From Methylobacterium nodulans ORS 2060 (lineage in GTDB: Bacteria > Pseudomonadota > Alphaproteobacteria > Rhizobiales > Beijerinckiaceae): DNA of 64,000 nucleotides. Shown here one piece after another: positions 17,213-26,958 of the stretch. The notes beneath the pieces were generated by a model, which was not told the origin of the DNA, ran no database searches, and was given only the letters and a program-made list of their open reading frames with translations. Each line of letters opens with the position of its first letter. Position 1 is the first letter of the stretch. The position numbers were made by a program, and so were the translations under genes. The stretch covers positions 1,824,501-1,888,500 of the forward strand of contig NC_011894.1 of the NCBI RefSeq assembly GCF_000022085.1, written 5' to 3'.

Positions 17213-18636
17213 CAGCCGTGCCCCTCCTTCACGAGGGAGCCCGCGATGGCCTTGCGCTCCTTGAGCACCACGGAGGGCGCGCGCTCGGAGATCAGGCCGC
17301 GGGGACGCCAGATCATCATCAGCACCATGGCGAGGCCGAAGAGCAGCAGGCGGTACTCGCTCGGGTCGAAGCCCTCGCCGAACACGGCCCTGAGGAAGCC
17401 GAGGTTGCGCAGCAGTTCCGGCCCGCCGACCATCGCGACGGCGGCGATGGCCACGCCGATCTGCGAGCCCATGCCGCCGAGCACCACGATGGCGAGAATG
17501 ATCGCGCTCTCCAGGAAGTTGAAGCTCTCGGGGCTCACGAAGCCCTGCCGGACCGCGAAGAAGGAGCCCGCGATGCCGCCGAACATCGCGCCGAGCGCGA
17601 AGGCCGTGAGCTTGGTGTTGGTGGTGTTGATGCCGAGCGAGCGGCAGGCGATCTCGTCCTCGCGCAGGGCCTCCCAGGCCCGTCCGAGGGGCAGGCGCCG
17701 CAGGCGCAGGGTCACGAGGTTGGTGACGAGCGCGAGCGTGAGGATCAGGTAGTAGAGGAACACCACCCGGTGCATCGGGTCGAACGTGATCCCGAACCGC
17801 GCCGCGAAGCCGTCCTCGTCCGCGGTGAAGGGCACGCCGAAGAAGGTCACCCGCGGGATCGACGAGACGCCGGCGGCGCCGCCCGACAGATCCGACCAGT
17901 TGATGAGGACGAGGCGGATGATCTCCCCGAAGGCCAGCGTCACGATGGCGAGGTAGTCGCCGCGAAGCCGCAGGACCGGGAAGCCCAGGATCATGCCCCA
18001 GCAGGCGGCGAACAGGCCGGCCAGCGGCAGGCAGATCCAGAAGGAGAGGTCGAAGGTGGTCGAGAGCAGGGCGTAGGTATAGGCGCCGACCGCATAGAAG
18101 GCGACGTAGCCGAGATCGAGGAGGCCCGCGAGGCCCACCACGATGTTGAGCCCCCAGCCCAGCATCACGTAGGTCAGGATCAGGATGCCGAGGTCGACCC
18201 AGTAGCGCGACTCCGACAGGCCGCCGGTGCCGAGCACGACGAGAAGCGGGAAGGCCAGCGCCACGCCCAGGAAGACCGGAAGCGCGAGGCCGGAGATCTT
18301 CTGGGCCGCATTCGGCGTCGCATCGACGGCCTCGGTGGCCTGCCGGGGCGAGGGGGTGAGCGCGCGGCGGACGTCGCGGTTCGCCAGCACGATGCGCTGC
18401 GCGAGGCGGGCCGCGAAGACGAGGCCGCACAGGATCGCCACCAGGCCCCAGCGGGGCGTGAGGCTGAGCGCGCCGCCTTCCCCGCCGAGATCGGTGCGGT
18501 AGCTGACGATCGGCACGCAGAGGCCGAAGGTCACGAGCGCGAAGAGCGCCGCATCCTTGACGATGGCCGGAAGGTCGAGGGCGGGGCGGGCGGCGGGAGC
18601 CGCTGTGAGGGCGGGGGCGGGGGCGGGGACGCTCAT
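17212..18636 (-). CDS. livM: Branched-chain amino-acid ABC transporter permease
   Basis: This inner-membrane permease has 474 residues, on the long side for LivM because of extra N-terminal helices and a cytoplasmic segment (about residues 1-130). The core shows LGWGLNIVVGLAGLLDLGYV, the EAA-like loop GRAWEALREDEIACRSLGIN and the helix run GAMFGGIAGSFFAVRQGFVS. It pairs with LivH to form the channel. The start at 18636 overlaps the livH stop. The frame is open further upstream, but that stretch is the coding region of livH in another frame. Confidence 0.95.
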   Translation of the reverse strand: MSVPAPAPALTAAPAARPALDLPAIVKDAALFALVTFGLCVPIVSYRTDLGGEGGALSLTPRWGLVAILCGLVFAARLAQRIVLANRDVRRALTPSPRQATEAVDATPNAAQKISGLALPVFLGVALAFPLLVVLGTGGLSESRYWVDLGILILTYVMLGWGLNIVVGLAGLLDLGYVAFYAVGAYTYALLSTTFDLSFWICLPLAGLFAACWGMILGFPVLRLRGDYLAIVTLAFGEIIRLVLINWSDLSGGAAGVSSIPRVTFFGVPFTADEDGFAARFGITFDPMHRVVFLYYLILTLALVTNLVTLRLRRLPLGRAWEALREDEIACRSLGINTTNTKLTAFALGAMFGGIAGSFFAVRQGFVSPESFNFLESAIILAIVVLGGMGSQIGVAIAAVAMVGGPELLRNLGFLRAVFGEGFDPSEYRLLLFGLAMVLMMIWRPRGLISERAPSVVLKERKAIAGSLVKEGHG

Positions 18637-19556
18637 CAGACCTTCTCGACCTCGGGCCGGCCGAGGATGCCGGAGGGCATGAAGATGAGCACGATGGCGA
18701 GGATCGAGAAAGCCGCCACGTCCTTGTATTCGATGGAGAAGTAGGCCGACCAGAAGGTCTCGATCAGGCCGATGATGAGCCCGCCGAGCACCGCCCCCGG
18801 CAGGCTGCCGATGCCCCCGAGCACCGCGGCCGTGAAGGCCTTCACGCCGGGCACGAAGCCGTCCGAGAAGGACACGACCCCGTAGTAGAGCAGGTACATG
18901 GTGCCGGCGACCGCCGCGAGAGCGGCCCCGAGCACGAAGGTGAGCGAGATGGTGCGGTCGACGTCGATGCCGAGCAGCGCCGCCATCTTGCGGTCCTGCT
19001 CGCAGGCGCGCTGCGCGCGGCCGAGGGAGGTGTGCTGCACGAGGTACCAGAAGCCCAAGAGCATCACGCCCGTGACCAGCATGATGATGATCTGCTTGTA
19101 GGAGAGGGCGACCGCGTAGCCGTTCTCGCCCGTCCAGAGCACGATGACGTCGCGCATCATCGGCGGGGTGGGCTTGTTGCGCGCGCCCTGCACCACCTGC
19201 ACGAAGTTCGACAGGAAGATCGAGACCCCGATGGCCGAGATCAGCGGCGCGAGGCGGAAGGAGCCGCGCAGGGGGCGGTAGGCGATCCGCTCGATCGACC
19301 AGCCCCACAGGGCGGTGAGCGCCATGGCGACGATCATCACCAGGATCAGCGCCAGCACCACCGAGCCGATGCCGAGCACCGTGGTCAGGATCAGGAAGAC
19401 GATCAGCGCGATGAAGGCCGAGAGCATGAACACGTCGCCATGCGCGAAGTTGATCATGCCGATGATGCCGAAGACCATCGTATAGCCGATGGCGATGAGG
19501 CCGTAGATCGACCCGAGCGTCAGCCCGTTGATGAGCTGCTGCGCGAACACCTCCAT
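18636..19556 (-). CDS. livH: Branched-chain amino-acid ABC transporter permease, first liv gene
   Basis: The LivH-type permease has 306 residues and about eight membrane helices. The N-terminus MEVFAQQLINGLTLGSIYGL and the following GIIGMINFAHGDVFM are family hallmarks. The coupling loop reads RACEQDRKMAALLGID, and VLGGIGSLPGAVLGG is also conserved. The start at 19556 is preferred over one 14 codons upstream because homologues begin at MEVF; a GGGAG sequence lies upstream. As the first gene of the operon its promoter should lie in 19557-19785, shared with the divergent coxG. Confidence 0.95.
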   Translation of the reverse strand: MEVFAQQLINGLTLGSIYGLIAIGYTMVFGIIGMINFAHGDVFMLSAFIALIVFLILTTVLGIGSVVLALILVMIVAMALTALWGWSIERIAYRPLRGSFRLAPLISAIGVSIFLSNFVQVVQGARNKPTPPMMRDVIVLWTGENGYAVALSYKQIIIMLVTGVMLLGFWYLVQHTSLGRAQRACEQDRKMAALLGIDVDRTISLTFVLGAALAAVAGTMYLLYYGVVSFSDGFVPGVKAFTAAVLGGIGSLPGAVLGGLIIGLIETFWSAYFSIEYKDVAAFSILAIVLIFMPSGILGRPEVEKV

Positions 19557-19785
19557 GCGGACACGTTCTCCCAACCCGGATCGCGGCTGCTCTCGCAAGC
19601 GCGATCCTGCCTCCCGCGAGCCCGATCCCCGTATTCGGGTGGCGGACTGTGCCTGTGAAAATCCTTAGCAAGGGCCGCACCACTCGACAATCGGGCGGGT
19701 TGTGGCCCGGTGGGGTTGTGGCGGCTGGCTTGGCCGTCGCGGCTTCGCTATCGTTCCGCAAACCGGGAGGTCGGGGGAACGCGCG

Positions 19786-20250
19786 ATGGCGATGACGATG
19801 AGCGGCGAGGTGGTGCTGCCCGCCGATCAGCAGACGGTGTGGGAGAAGCTGAACGATCCGGAGGTGCTCAAGCGCTGCATCCCGGGCTGCGAGAGCCTCG
19901 AGAAGGTCGGCGAGAACGAGCTGCAGGCCTCCGCCAAGGTCGCGGTCGGTCCCGTGAAGGCGACCTTCAAGGGCAAGGTCATGCTCTCCGACATCGATCC
20001 GCCGAACGGCTACCGCATCTCGGGCGAGGGGCAGGGCGGCGTCGCAGGCTTCGCCAAGGGCGGCGCGGCGGTGAGGCTCGAGCCGGTCGAGGGCGGCCAG
20101 ACCAAGATGACCTATGACGTGGATGCGAGCGTCGGCGGCAAGCTGGCCCAGCTCGGCGGCCGCCTGATCAACGGCGTGGCCAAGAAATACGCGGACGGGT
20201 TCTTCGACACCTTCGCCAAGGAGGTCCAGGGCGGGCAGCCTTCCGCGTAA
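19786..20250 (+). CDS. coxG: CoxG-like SRPBCC protein
   Basis: The product is a cytoplasmic or membrane-associated protein of 154 residues in the carbon monoxide dehydrogenase subunit G family (SRPBCC fold). Family sequence is visible in SGEVVLPADQQTVWEKLNDP, VLKRCIPGCESLEK and the Gly-rich end VGGKLAQLGGRLI. CoxG is needed to recruit or mature Mo-CO dehydrogenase in Oligotropha. The start ATG is at 19786 after GGGGGAA; a second Met two codons on is possible. It leads the cox-like cluster but is 348 bases from coxS and may be a separate transcript. Confidence 0.9.
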   Translation: MAMTMSGEVVLPADQQTVWEKLNDPEVLKRCIPGCESLEKVGENELQASAKVAVGPVKATFKGKVMLSDIDPPNGYRISGEGQGGVAGFAKGGAAVRLEPVEGGQTKMTYDVDASVGGKLAQLGGRLINGVAKKYADGFFDTFAKEVQGGQPSA

Positions 20251-20598
20251 ACGCTTCGCGGAACGCCCGCCCCTCGGCACGAGCGGCGGGGCGGCTGCCG
20301 CGCGCGTCGGGCGGCCCGGCCCTGGCACCGCCCACCTCGCGGCGAGAGTTTGCGACCGGGGGCCGTATGAAGCCTCTCCAGGCTGGCCAACCCAGGCGGG
20401 CCATCGGCCGCGGAGGGCGCGCGGAACACCGGTTTTTGACCGCCGAAAGTCCGCCACGACCCTTCTTGACCGCCCGACGCGGCCGGTTGACACTCGTTTT
20501 CGAGCGATTCTCAACGGGCGGGTGGCCGGCCCGGGCACCTTCGCGAAGGACCCGAGACAAGGGTCCGGCGGGCATCGGCCGATGAGGAGGAAAACACC
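20251..20598 (+). promoter_or_regulatory. Intergenic region before coxS, possible promoter
   Basis: These 348 bases hold no convincing gene. A TTGACA hexamer occurs at 20487-20492, followed by a small dyad (CTCGTTTTCGAG), but no good -10 box is seen 16-18 bases on. Two TTGACCGCC(C)GA-like strings also occur upstream. A promoter for the coxSLM operon is expected here; the exact site is uncertain. GAGGAGG just before the coxS ATG is a strong ribosome site. Confidence 0.35.
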
Positions 20599-21099
20599 AT
20601 GAGCTCCGTCAGCCTGACGGTGAACGGCAGGGCCGTGACCGCCGACATCGAGCCGCGCACGCTTCTCGTCCAGCTCCTGCGGGACGGCTTACGCCTCACC
20701 GGCACCCATGTCGGCTGCGACACTAGCCAGTGCGGCGCCTGCGTGGTGCATCTGGACGGACAGGCGGTGAAATCGTGCACGGTGCTCGCCGTCCAGGCGG
20801 ACGGCCGGGAGGTGACGACGATCGAGGGGCTGGCGGGGCCCGGCGGGGCGCTCCATCCGATGCAGGCGGCCTTCCGCGAGCATCACGGCCTGCAATGCGG
20901 CTATTGCACGCCCGGCATGATCATGACCGCCGTCGATCTCGTGCGCCGCAAGGGCCATGCCCTCGACGAGGCCACCATCCGGCACGAGCTCGAGGGCAAT
21001 CTCTGCCGCTGCACGGGCTATCACAATATCGTCAAGGCGATCGCCGCCGGCGCCGCCGCCATGGGAGGGGAACCGCCCCTGCGCCAGGCTGCGCAGTAG
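20599..21099 (+). CDS. coxS: CO-dehydrogenase-like small subunit, two [2Fe-2S] clusters
   Basis: This is the electron-transfer subunit of a molybdenum hydroxylase (166 residues). The N-terminal plant-ferredoxin-type cluster ligands are in [16 protein letters not shown] and a later Cys in VKSC. The C-terminal cluster ligands are in CGYCTPGM and [11 protein letters not shown]. It passes electrons from the Mo site in CoxL to FAD in CoxM. It is the first of the tightly packed S-L-M genes. Confidence 0.96.
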   Translation: MSSVSLTVNGRAVTADIEPRTLLVQLLRDGLRLTGTHVGCDTSQCGACVVHLDGQAVKSCTVLAVQADGREVTTIEGLAGPGGALHPMQAAFREHHGLQCGYCTPGMIMTAVDLVRRKGHALDEATIRHELEGNLCRCTGYHNIVKAIAAGAAAMGGEPPLRQAAQ

Positions 21100-21176
21100 C
21101 TCCTTGCGAATCCACCGGCCCGCCAGAGGCCGGAGAGCAACGCCAACAGCTCGGGCGAGGGAGACGGGAGAGGGAC

Positions 21177-23546
21177 ATGACCGCAAGCGGCATCGGCGCC
21201 CCCGTGCGCCGCAAGGAGGATCAGCGCTTCATCACCGGCAAGGGCCGCTACGTCGATGACTTCAACCGGCCGGGGCAGGCCTACGCCTATTTCCTGCGCT
21301 CGCCGCACGCCCACGCGGCGATCCGCGGCATCGACGCCGCGGCCGCCAGGGCGATGCCGGGCGTGATCGGGGTGTTCACGGGCGAGGATCTCGCGGCCGA
21401 CAAGGTGGGTGGCCTCATCTGCGGCTGGATGATCCACTCCAAGGACGGCAGCCCCATGAAGACGGGGCCGCACCCGGCCCTGGCCCAGGGCAAGGTGCGC
21501 TATGTCGGCGACCATGTCGCCGTGGTGGTGGCCGAGACCCTGGCCCAGGCCCGGGACGCCGCCGAGGCGATCGAGGTCGATTACGACCTGTTGCCGGCGG
21601 TGGTGGAGACCGCCAGGGCGCAGGGCGCGGCGGTCGTCGTCCACGACGTTGCGCCCGACAATGTCGTGTTCAACTGGCACCTCGGCAACAAGGCCGATGT
21701 GGAGGCCGCCTTCGCGCGGGCCAGGCACGTGACGAAGCTCGACCTCGTCAACAACCGCCTGGTGCCGAACCCGATCGAGCCGCGCGCGGCGATCGGCGAG
21801 TACGACGAGGCCGAGGAGCAGTTCACCCTCTACACCACGAGCCAGAACCCGCACGTCGCCCGCCTCGTGCTCTCGGCCTTCATCGGCATCGCGCCCGAGA
21901 ACAAGCTGCGCGTGGTGGCGCCCGATGTCGGCGGCGGCTTCGGCTCGAAGATCTTCATCTACGCCGAGGAGACGGTCTGCGTCTGGGCGGCCAGGAAGGT
22001 CGGGCGCCCGGTGAAGTGGACGAGCGACCGCACCGAGGCCTTCCTGTGCGACGCGCATGGGCGCGACCACGTCACCCACGCCGAGATGGCGCTCGACGAC
22101 AACGGCCGCATCCTGGGCCTGCGGGTCCACACGATCGCGAATCTCGGCGCCTACCTGTCGACCTTCGCGTCGTCGGTGCCGACCTACCTCTACGCGCCGC
22201 TCCTGTCGGGCCAGTACAACATCCCGGCCATCTACTGCGAGGTGGACGGCGTCTACACCAACACCGCGCCGGTCGACGCCTACCGGGGCGCCGGGCGGCC
22301 CGAGGCGACCTTCGTCATCGAGCGCCTCGTCGAGGTGGCGGCCCGCCAGATCGGGCAGGATCCCGCCCGCTTCCGGCGCCGCAACTACATCAGGAACTTC
22401 CCCCACCAGACGCCGGTCATCATGACCTACGACGTGGGGGATTACGTCGCCTCCCTGGACAAGGCGCTGGAGGCCGCCGACTACAAGCACTTCCCCCGGC
22501 GCCGCCGCGAGAGCGCGCGCCGCGGCAAGCTGCGCGGCATCGGCTTCTCCTCCTACATCGAGGCCTGCGGCATCGCCCCCTCGCAGGCGGTCGGCGCCCT
22601 CGGCGCGGGCGTGGGCCTGTGGGAATCCGCCGAGGTGCGGGTGAACCCGACCGGCTCGATCGAGGTGCTGACCGGCTCGCACAGCCATGGCCAGGGCCAC
22701 GAGACCACCTTCGCGCAGCTCGTCTCCGACCGGCTCGGCGTGCCGATCGAGAGCGTGACCATCGTGCACGGCGACACCGATAAGGTGCAGTTCGGCATGG
22801 GCACCTACGGCTCGCGCTCCGGTGCGGTCGGCATGTCGGCCATCGCCAAGGCCCTCGACAAGGTCGTCGCCAAGGGCCGCAAGGTGGCGGCCTTCGCGCT
22901 GGAGGCCGGCGAGGACGACATCGAGTTCAGGGACGGCCGCTTCACGGTCGCCGGCACCGACCGCTCCTTGAGCTTCGGCGAGGTGGCGCTGCAGGCCTAC
23001 ATCGCCCACAAGTTCACCGGCGCCGACCTGGAGCCGGGGCTGAAGGAGGGGGCGTTCTACGATCCCACCAACTTCACCTTCCCGGCGGGCGTGCATGTCT
23101 GCGAGCTCGAGGTCGATCCCGAGACCGGCCATGTCACCATCGAGCGCTTCACGGCGGTCGACGATTTCGGCAACGTCATCAATCCGATGATCGTCGAGGG
23201 GCAGGTCCATGGCGGCATCGCGCAGGGCGTGGGCCAAGCCCTGTTCGAGGGCGCGGTCTACGACGAGGACGGCCAGCTCGTCACCGCGAGCTTCATGGAT
23301 TACCGCATGCCCCGCGCCGCCGACCTGCCCTCCTTCGCGGTCGGCATGACGGTGACGCCCTGCCCGTCGAACCCGCTCGGGATCAAGGGCTGCGGCGAGG
23401 CGGGCGCCATCGCGGCGCCGGCCGCCGTGATGAACGCCCTGACCGACGCCCTCGGGCACGAGAACATCGCCATGCCGGCAACCCCGCTCGCGGTCTGGCG
23501 GGCCGCTCAAGGAGCCCGCCAGCCCCAGCCCCTCGCCGCCGAGTGA
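21177..23546 (+). CDS. coxL: Form II CO-dehydrogenase-like large subunit (molybdopterin hydroxylase)
   Basis: This is the catalytic Mo subunit of a xanthine-oxidase-family hydroxylase, 789 residues. The N-terminus [19 protein letters not shown] and the motif [10 protein letters not shown] are family hallmarks. The active-site loop reads AYRGAGR (residues 368-374), the form II signature; form I enzymes that truly oxidise CO carry AYXCSFR with the Cys that binds Cu. The conserved catalytic Glu is present near the C-terminus in [11 protein letters not shown]. The start at 21177 follows GGGAGAGGGAC. The gene belongs to a complete set of maturation genes, so the enzyme should be active, but on an unknown substrate, possibly an aldehyde or N-heterocycle, with CO not excluded. 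Confidence 0.93.
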   Translation: MTASGIGAPVRRKEDQRFITGKGRYVDDFNRPGQAYAYFLRSPHAHAAIRGIDAAAARAMPGVIGVFTGEDLAADKVGGLICGWMIHSKDGSPMKTGPHPALAQGKVRYVGDHVAVVVAETLAQARDAAEAIEVDYDLLPAVVETARAQGAAVVVHDVAPDNVVFNWHLGNKADVEAAFARARHVTKLDLVNNRLVPNPIEPRAAIGEYDEAEEQFTLYTTSQNPHVARLVLSAFIGIAPENKLRVVAPDVGGGFGSKIFIYAEETVCVWAARKVGRPVKWTSDRTEAFLCDAHGRDHVTHAEMALDDNGRILGLRVHTIANLGAYLSTFASSVPTYLYAPLLSGQYNIPAIYCEVDGVYTNTAPVDAYRGAGRPEATFVIERLVEVAARQIGQDPARFRRRNYIRNFPHQTPVIMTYDVGDYVASLDKALEAADYKHFPRRRRESARRGKLRGIGFSSYIEACGIAPSQAVGALGAGVGLWESAEVRVNPTGSIEVLTGSHSHGQGHETTFAQLVSDRLGVPIESVTIVHGDTDKVQFGMGTYGSRSGAVGMSAIAKALDKVVAKGRKVAAFALEAGEDDIEFRDGRFTVAGTDRSLSFGEVALQAYIAHKFTGADLEPGLKEGAFYDPTNFTFPAGVHVCELEVDPETGHVTIERFTAVDDFGNVINPMIVEGQVHGGIAQGVGQALFEGAVYDEDGQLVTASFMDYRMPRAADLPSFAVGMTVTPCPSNPLGIKGCGEAGAIAAPAAVMNALTDALGHENIAMPATPLAVWRAAQGARQPQPLAAE

Positions 23547-23562
23547 ACCGGGAGCCCGTTCG

Positions 23563-24366
23563 ATGTACGCCTTCGAGTATCACCGTCCCGCGACGCTCAA
23601 GGAGGCGGTCGGCCTCCTCGCCCGCCAGGAGGACGCCAAGATCGTGGCCGGGGGCCACACCCTGATCCCGACCATGAAGCAGCGCCTCGCTTCGCCCGGC
23701 CACCTCGTCGATCTCGGCCGCATTCCCGACCTTGTCGGAATCGAGCGCACGCCCCGCGCGGTCACGATCGGCGCCATGACCACCCACAGCGCCGTGGCCG
23801 AAGCCGCCGCGGTCACGGAGGCGATCCCCGCCTTGTCGGAACTCGCCGGCCTCATCGGCGACCCGGCGGTGCGCCACCGCGGCACGATCGGCGGCTCGGT
23901 CGCCAACAACGACCCCTCGGCCGATTATCCGGCCGCCTGCCTCGCGCTCGGCGCCACCATCATCACCAATAAGCGGCGCATCGCTGCGGAGGAGTATTTC
24001 CTCGGCCTGTTCGAGACCGCGCTGGAGGAGGGGGAGATCGTGACCGCGGTCTCCTTCCCGATCCCGCACAAGGCGGCCTACGAGAAGTTCCGCAACCCGG
24101 CCTCCCGTTACGCCCTCGTCGGCGTGTTCGTGGCCAAGCGCCCGAGCGACATCCGGGTCGCCGTGACCGGGGCGGGCTCGAACGGCGTCTTCCGCTGGCC
24201 GGAGGCCGAGGCGGCGCTCGCCAAGCGCTTCTCCGCCAAGTCCCTGGATGGGCTGAAGGCGTCGCCCGACGACCTGATCAGCGACCTCCACGCCGATGCC
24301 GAGTACCGCGCGCACCTGATCGGCGTCATGGCGCGGCGGGCCGTGCAGGCGGCGACGGAAAGGTAG
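23563..24366 (+). CDS. coxM: CO-dehydrogenase-like medium subunit, FAD-binding
   Basis: The flavoprotein subunit has 267 residues, slightly short of the usual 280-290. FAD-binding motifs are AGGHTLIP (about residues 31-38) and TIGGSVANNDP (about 108-118). The C-terminal CO_deh_flav_C domain follows. The gene starts 16 bases after coxL and is clearly cotranscribed with it. The order S-L-M found here is typical of form II clusters, whereas form I clusters are M-S-L. Confidence 0.95.
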   Translation: MYAFEYHRPATLKEAVGLLARQEDAKIVAGGHTLIPTMKQRLASPGHLVDLGRIPDLVGIERTPRAVTIGAMTTHSAVAEAAAVTEAIPALSELAGLIGDPAVRHRGTIGGSVANNDPSADYPAACLALGATIITNKRRIAAEEYFLGLFETALEEGEIVTAVSFPIPHKAAYEKFRNPASRYALVGVFVAKRPSDIRVAVTGAGSNGVFRWPEAEAALAKRFSAKSLDGLKASPDDLISDLHADAEYRAHLIGVMARRAVQAATER

Positions 24367-24376
24367 GCGCTGAGCT

Positions 24377-24427
24377 CCCGGGGGCGCCGCCCCCGGGACC
24401 CCCGCCGAAGGACTTCCCGTCCTTCGG
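24377..24427. repeat. Two tandem hairpins between coxM and coxD
   Basis: CCCGGGGGCGCCGCCCCCGGG (24377-24397) is a strong GC palindrome. It is followed by CCGAAGGAC and GTCCTTCGG (24405-24427). Similar paired palindromes are common in intergenic DNA of high-GC alphaproteobacteria. Lying inside the operon, they could cause partial termination or stabilise the upstream coxSLM message, giving more enzyme subunits than maturation factors. That role is inference. Confidence 0.6.
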
Positions 24428-24484
24428 GATCCTGGTATGTCGCAGGGAACCGCTGTCCCTGAGCGCGAGGAACCGGGATCCCGC

Positions 24485-25387
24485 ATGACTCTGCCCGCTT
24501 CGATCGACGCGACCCTCTCGCTTCTCGCCTCCGCCGGCTACGTCGCCGACCGGGCGCTCGCCACCGTGGTGTTCCTCTCGCTGAGGCTGAAGCGCCCGCT
24601 CTTCCTCGAGGGGGAGGCGGGCGTCGGCAAGACCGAGATCGCCAAGGTGCTGGCCGCCGCTCTCGGCCGGCCGCTGATCCGGCTTCAATGCTACGAGGGC
24701 CTCGACGTCGCCTCAGCCGTCTACGAGTGGAACTATGCCGGGCAGATGATGGCGATCCGCCTCGCGGAGGCCGGCGGCGGCATCGACCGGGAGCGGCTCG
24801 AATCGGAGCTGTTCTCCGAGCGCTACCTGATCCGGCGCCCGCTCCTGCGCGCCCTGGAGCCCGGGGAGGGGGGCGCCCCCATCCTCCTCGTCGACGAGCT
24901 CGACCGCACCGACGAGGCCTTCGAGGCCTTCCTGCTCGAAGTCCTCTCCGACTTCCAGGTGACGATCCCGGAACTCGGCACCATCCGAGCGCCCGAGCCG
25001 CCCATTGCCGTGCTCACCTCGAACCGCACCCGCGAGATCCACGACGCCCTCAAGCGCCGCTGCCTCTATCACTGGGTCGATTATCCGGACGCCGAGCGGG
25101 AGCTCGCCATCCTCAAGCGCCGGGTGCCGCAGGCTCCGGCGGCGCTCGCCCGCGACGTCGTCGCCTTCGTGCAGGCGATCCGCAAGGAGGATCTGTTCAA
25201 GGCCCCAGGCGTCGCCGAGACCCTCGACTGGGCGACCGCCCTCGTCGAGCTCGATGCCGTCGCCCTCGATCCCGCCCTCGTCTCGGACACGCTCGGCGTG
25301 CTGCTCAAGTACCAGGACGACATCCAGGCGATGCAGGCCGGGCGGGCCAAGGCGCTCCTCGACGAGGTGCGGTCGGCGGTGCGATGA
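24485..25387 (+). CDS. coxD: MoxR-type AAA+ ATPase, CoxD-like
   Basis: This AAA+ chaperone ATPase has 300 residues. Walker A is GEAGVGKTE (about 43-51), Walker B is ILLVDELDRTDEAF, and sensor 1 lies in AVLTSNRTREIHDALKRRC. CoxD is needed to build the Cu/S part of the Mo site in Oligotropha CO dehydrogenase. The start at 24485 gives MTLPASIDATLSLL, matching the family; an in-frame start 16 codons earlier is less likely. It overlaps coxE by four bases (ATGA). Confidence 0.93.
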   Translation: MTLPASIDATLSLLASAGYVADRALATVVFLSLRLKRPLFLEGEAGVGKTEIAKVLAAALGRPLIRLQCYEGLDVASAVYEWNYAGQMMAIRLAEAGGGIDRERLESELFSERYLIRRPLLRALEPGEGGAPILLVDELDRTDEAFEAFLLEVLSDFQVTIPELGTIRAPEPPIAVLTSNRTREIHDALKRRCLYHWVDYPDAERELAILKRRVPQAPAALARDVVAFVQAIRKEDLFKAPGVAETLDWATALVELDAVALDPALVSDTLGVLLKYQDDIQAMQAGRAKALLDEVRSAVR

Positions 25388-26571
25388 CCGGGCGCCTGCC
25401 GGACAACATCGCGTATTTCGCCCGCGCCCTGCGCAAGGCCGGCCTGCCGGTCGGGCCCGGCGACGTGATCGATGCCGTCGAGGCCGTGCAGGCCGCCGGG
25501 ATCGGCACCCGTGAGGATTTCTACTGGACGCTCCACGCCGTGCTGGTGCGCAAGCATGAGCATTCGGTGCTGTTCGAGGAGGCGTTCCGGCTGTTCTGGC
25601 GGCGGCGCGACCTCATCGAGAAGCTGATCGCCCAGATGGCGCCGGTCGCCCCCGACCGCGGACGGGAGCCGCCCAAGGCCGGGGCGTTGCGTGTGCGCGA
25701 GGCCCTGACCCCCGCCGCCGCGCCGAAGCCGGCCCGCAAGCAGGACGAGACGGCGTTGCGCGCCACCCTCACCGTCTCGGAGCGCGAGGTGCTGAAGGCG
25801 AAGGACTTCGCGCAGATGTCCGCCGAGGAGGTGGCGCAGGCGCGCCGGCTGATCGCGGCGCTCACGCTCCCCGACGACGCCACCCGCACCCGCCGCTTCG
25901 CCCCGCAGGCGCGCGGCCGCATCGATCCGCGCCGCAGCTTCCAGCGCACGATCCGCGCCTATGGGGCCATCGACCTCGCCTTCCGGGCGCCGCGGATGCG
26001 GCCGCCGCCGATCGTGGCGCTCGCCGACATCTCGGGGTCGATGGCGGAATATTCGCGCCTCTTCCTCCACTTCCTGCACGCGCTGAGCGAGAGGCGGCGG
26101 GTGCACAGCTTCGTCTTCGCGACGCGGCTCACCAACATCACCCGCGAACTCGCCCGCCGCGACCCGGACGAGGCCCTCGCCCGGGCGAGCGCCCGCGCCC
26201 GCGACTGGGAGGGCGGCACCCGCATCGCGGAGGCACTGCACGTCTTCAACCGGCTATGGTCGCGCCGGGTGCTCGGCGGCGGGGCGGTGGTGCTGCTCTT
26301 CACCGATGGTCTGGAGCGGGAGGTGACGCCGGAGCTCACCTTCGAGATGGATCGGCTCAAGCGCTCCTGTCGCCGCCTCGTCTGGCTGAACCCGCTCCTG
26401 CGCTTCGACCGGTTCGAGGCCCGCGCCGGGGGCATCCGGGCGATGCTGCCCCATGTCCACGACTTCCGGCCGATCCACAGCCTCGCGGCGATGGAGGATC
26501 TCTGCCAAGCGCTTCGCGCAGGGCCGACCCGCGCGGAGGACCCGCGGACTTGGTTGCGCCGGGCCGGCTGA
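25384..26571 (+). CDS. coxE: VWA-domain protein, CoxE-like
   Basis: This is a von Willebrand factor A-domain protein of 395 residues that works with the MoxR ATPase. The N-terminal part has the CoxE pattern NIAYFARALRKAGLPVGPGD. The MIDAS metal site is DISGSM (residues 215-220), with the later Thr and Asp in FTDGLE. A charged linker of about 60 residues separates the two halves. Coupled to coxD by overlapping stop and start codons, the two products almost certainly form a maturation complex for the Mo enzyme. Confidence 0.93.
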   Translation: MTGRLPDNIAYFARALRKAGLPVGPGDVIDAVEAVQAAGIGTREDFYWTLHAVLVRKHEHSVLFEEAFRLFWRRRDLIEKLIAQMAPVAPDRGREPPKAGALRVREALTPAAAPKPARKQDETALRATLTVSEREVLKAKDFAQMSAEEVAQARRLIAALTLPDDATRTRRFAPQARGRIDPRRSFQRTIRAYGAIDLAFRAPRMRPPPIVALADISGSMAEYSRLFLHFLHALSERRRVHSFVFATRLTNITRELARRDPDEALARASARARDWEGGTRIAEALHVFNRLWSRRVLGGGAVVLLFTDGLEREVTPELTFEMDRLKRSCRRLVWLNPLLRFDRFEARAGGIRAMLPHVHDFRPIHSLAAMEDLCQALRAGPTRAEDPRTWLRRAG

Positions 26572-26619
26572 TGCCTACCTTGTCGGCAGCGCGCCTCGTC
26601 TTGGCGTGGGAGACCCCCG

Positions 26620-26943
26620 ATGCTCTCCACCGACACCGACATCCTCTCCGCCGCGCAGGGCTGGCGCGAGGCCGGGCGGGGCGTGGCCCTCGCCACCGTG
26701 ATCGAGACCTGGGGCTCGGCCCCGCGGCCCGTCGGCAGCCATCTGGCGATCGACCAGGAGGGCAACTTTCTCGGCTCGGTTTCGGGGGGCTGCGTCGAGG
26801 GCGCGGTGATCACCGAAGCGGTCGAGGTGATCGAGGACGGCCGTCCCCGCATCCTGGAATTCGGCGTCGCCGACGAGACCGCGTGGCGGGTCGGCCTGTC
26901 CTGCGGCGGGCGGATCCGGGTGCTGGTCGAGCGGGTCGATTGA
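26620..26943 (+). CDS. XdhC N-terminal-domain protein
   Basis: The product has 107 residues and consists only of the XdhC/CoxI N-terminal domain. The family motifs are AGRGVALATVIETWGSAPRP and GSVSGGCVEGAV, where the conserved Cys is retained. XdhC proteins bind and sulfurate the molybdenum cofactor before insertion. In single-gene versions this domain is joined to a Rossmann domain, which is encoded here by the next gene, 15 bases on. It is therefore a natural split, not a broken gene. Confidence 0.92.
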   Translation: MLSTDTDILSAAQGWREAGRGVALATVIETWGSAPRPVGSHLAIDQEGNFLGSVSGGCVEGAVITEAVEVIEDGRPRILEFGVADETAWRVGLSCGGRIRVLVERVD

Positions 26944-26958
26944 GGCCGAGGCCCCGCC

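Noticed and set aside
17212..20538. A 1,108-codon extension of livM upstream
   Set aside because: The extra part overlaps livH, which is clearly coding in another frame; livM starts at 18636 by overlap with the livH stop.
21021..23510. A long minus-strand open frame opposite coxL
   Set aside because: It is a compositional shadow of coxL, rich in Gly, Arg, Asp and His without motifs.
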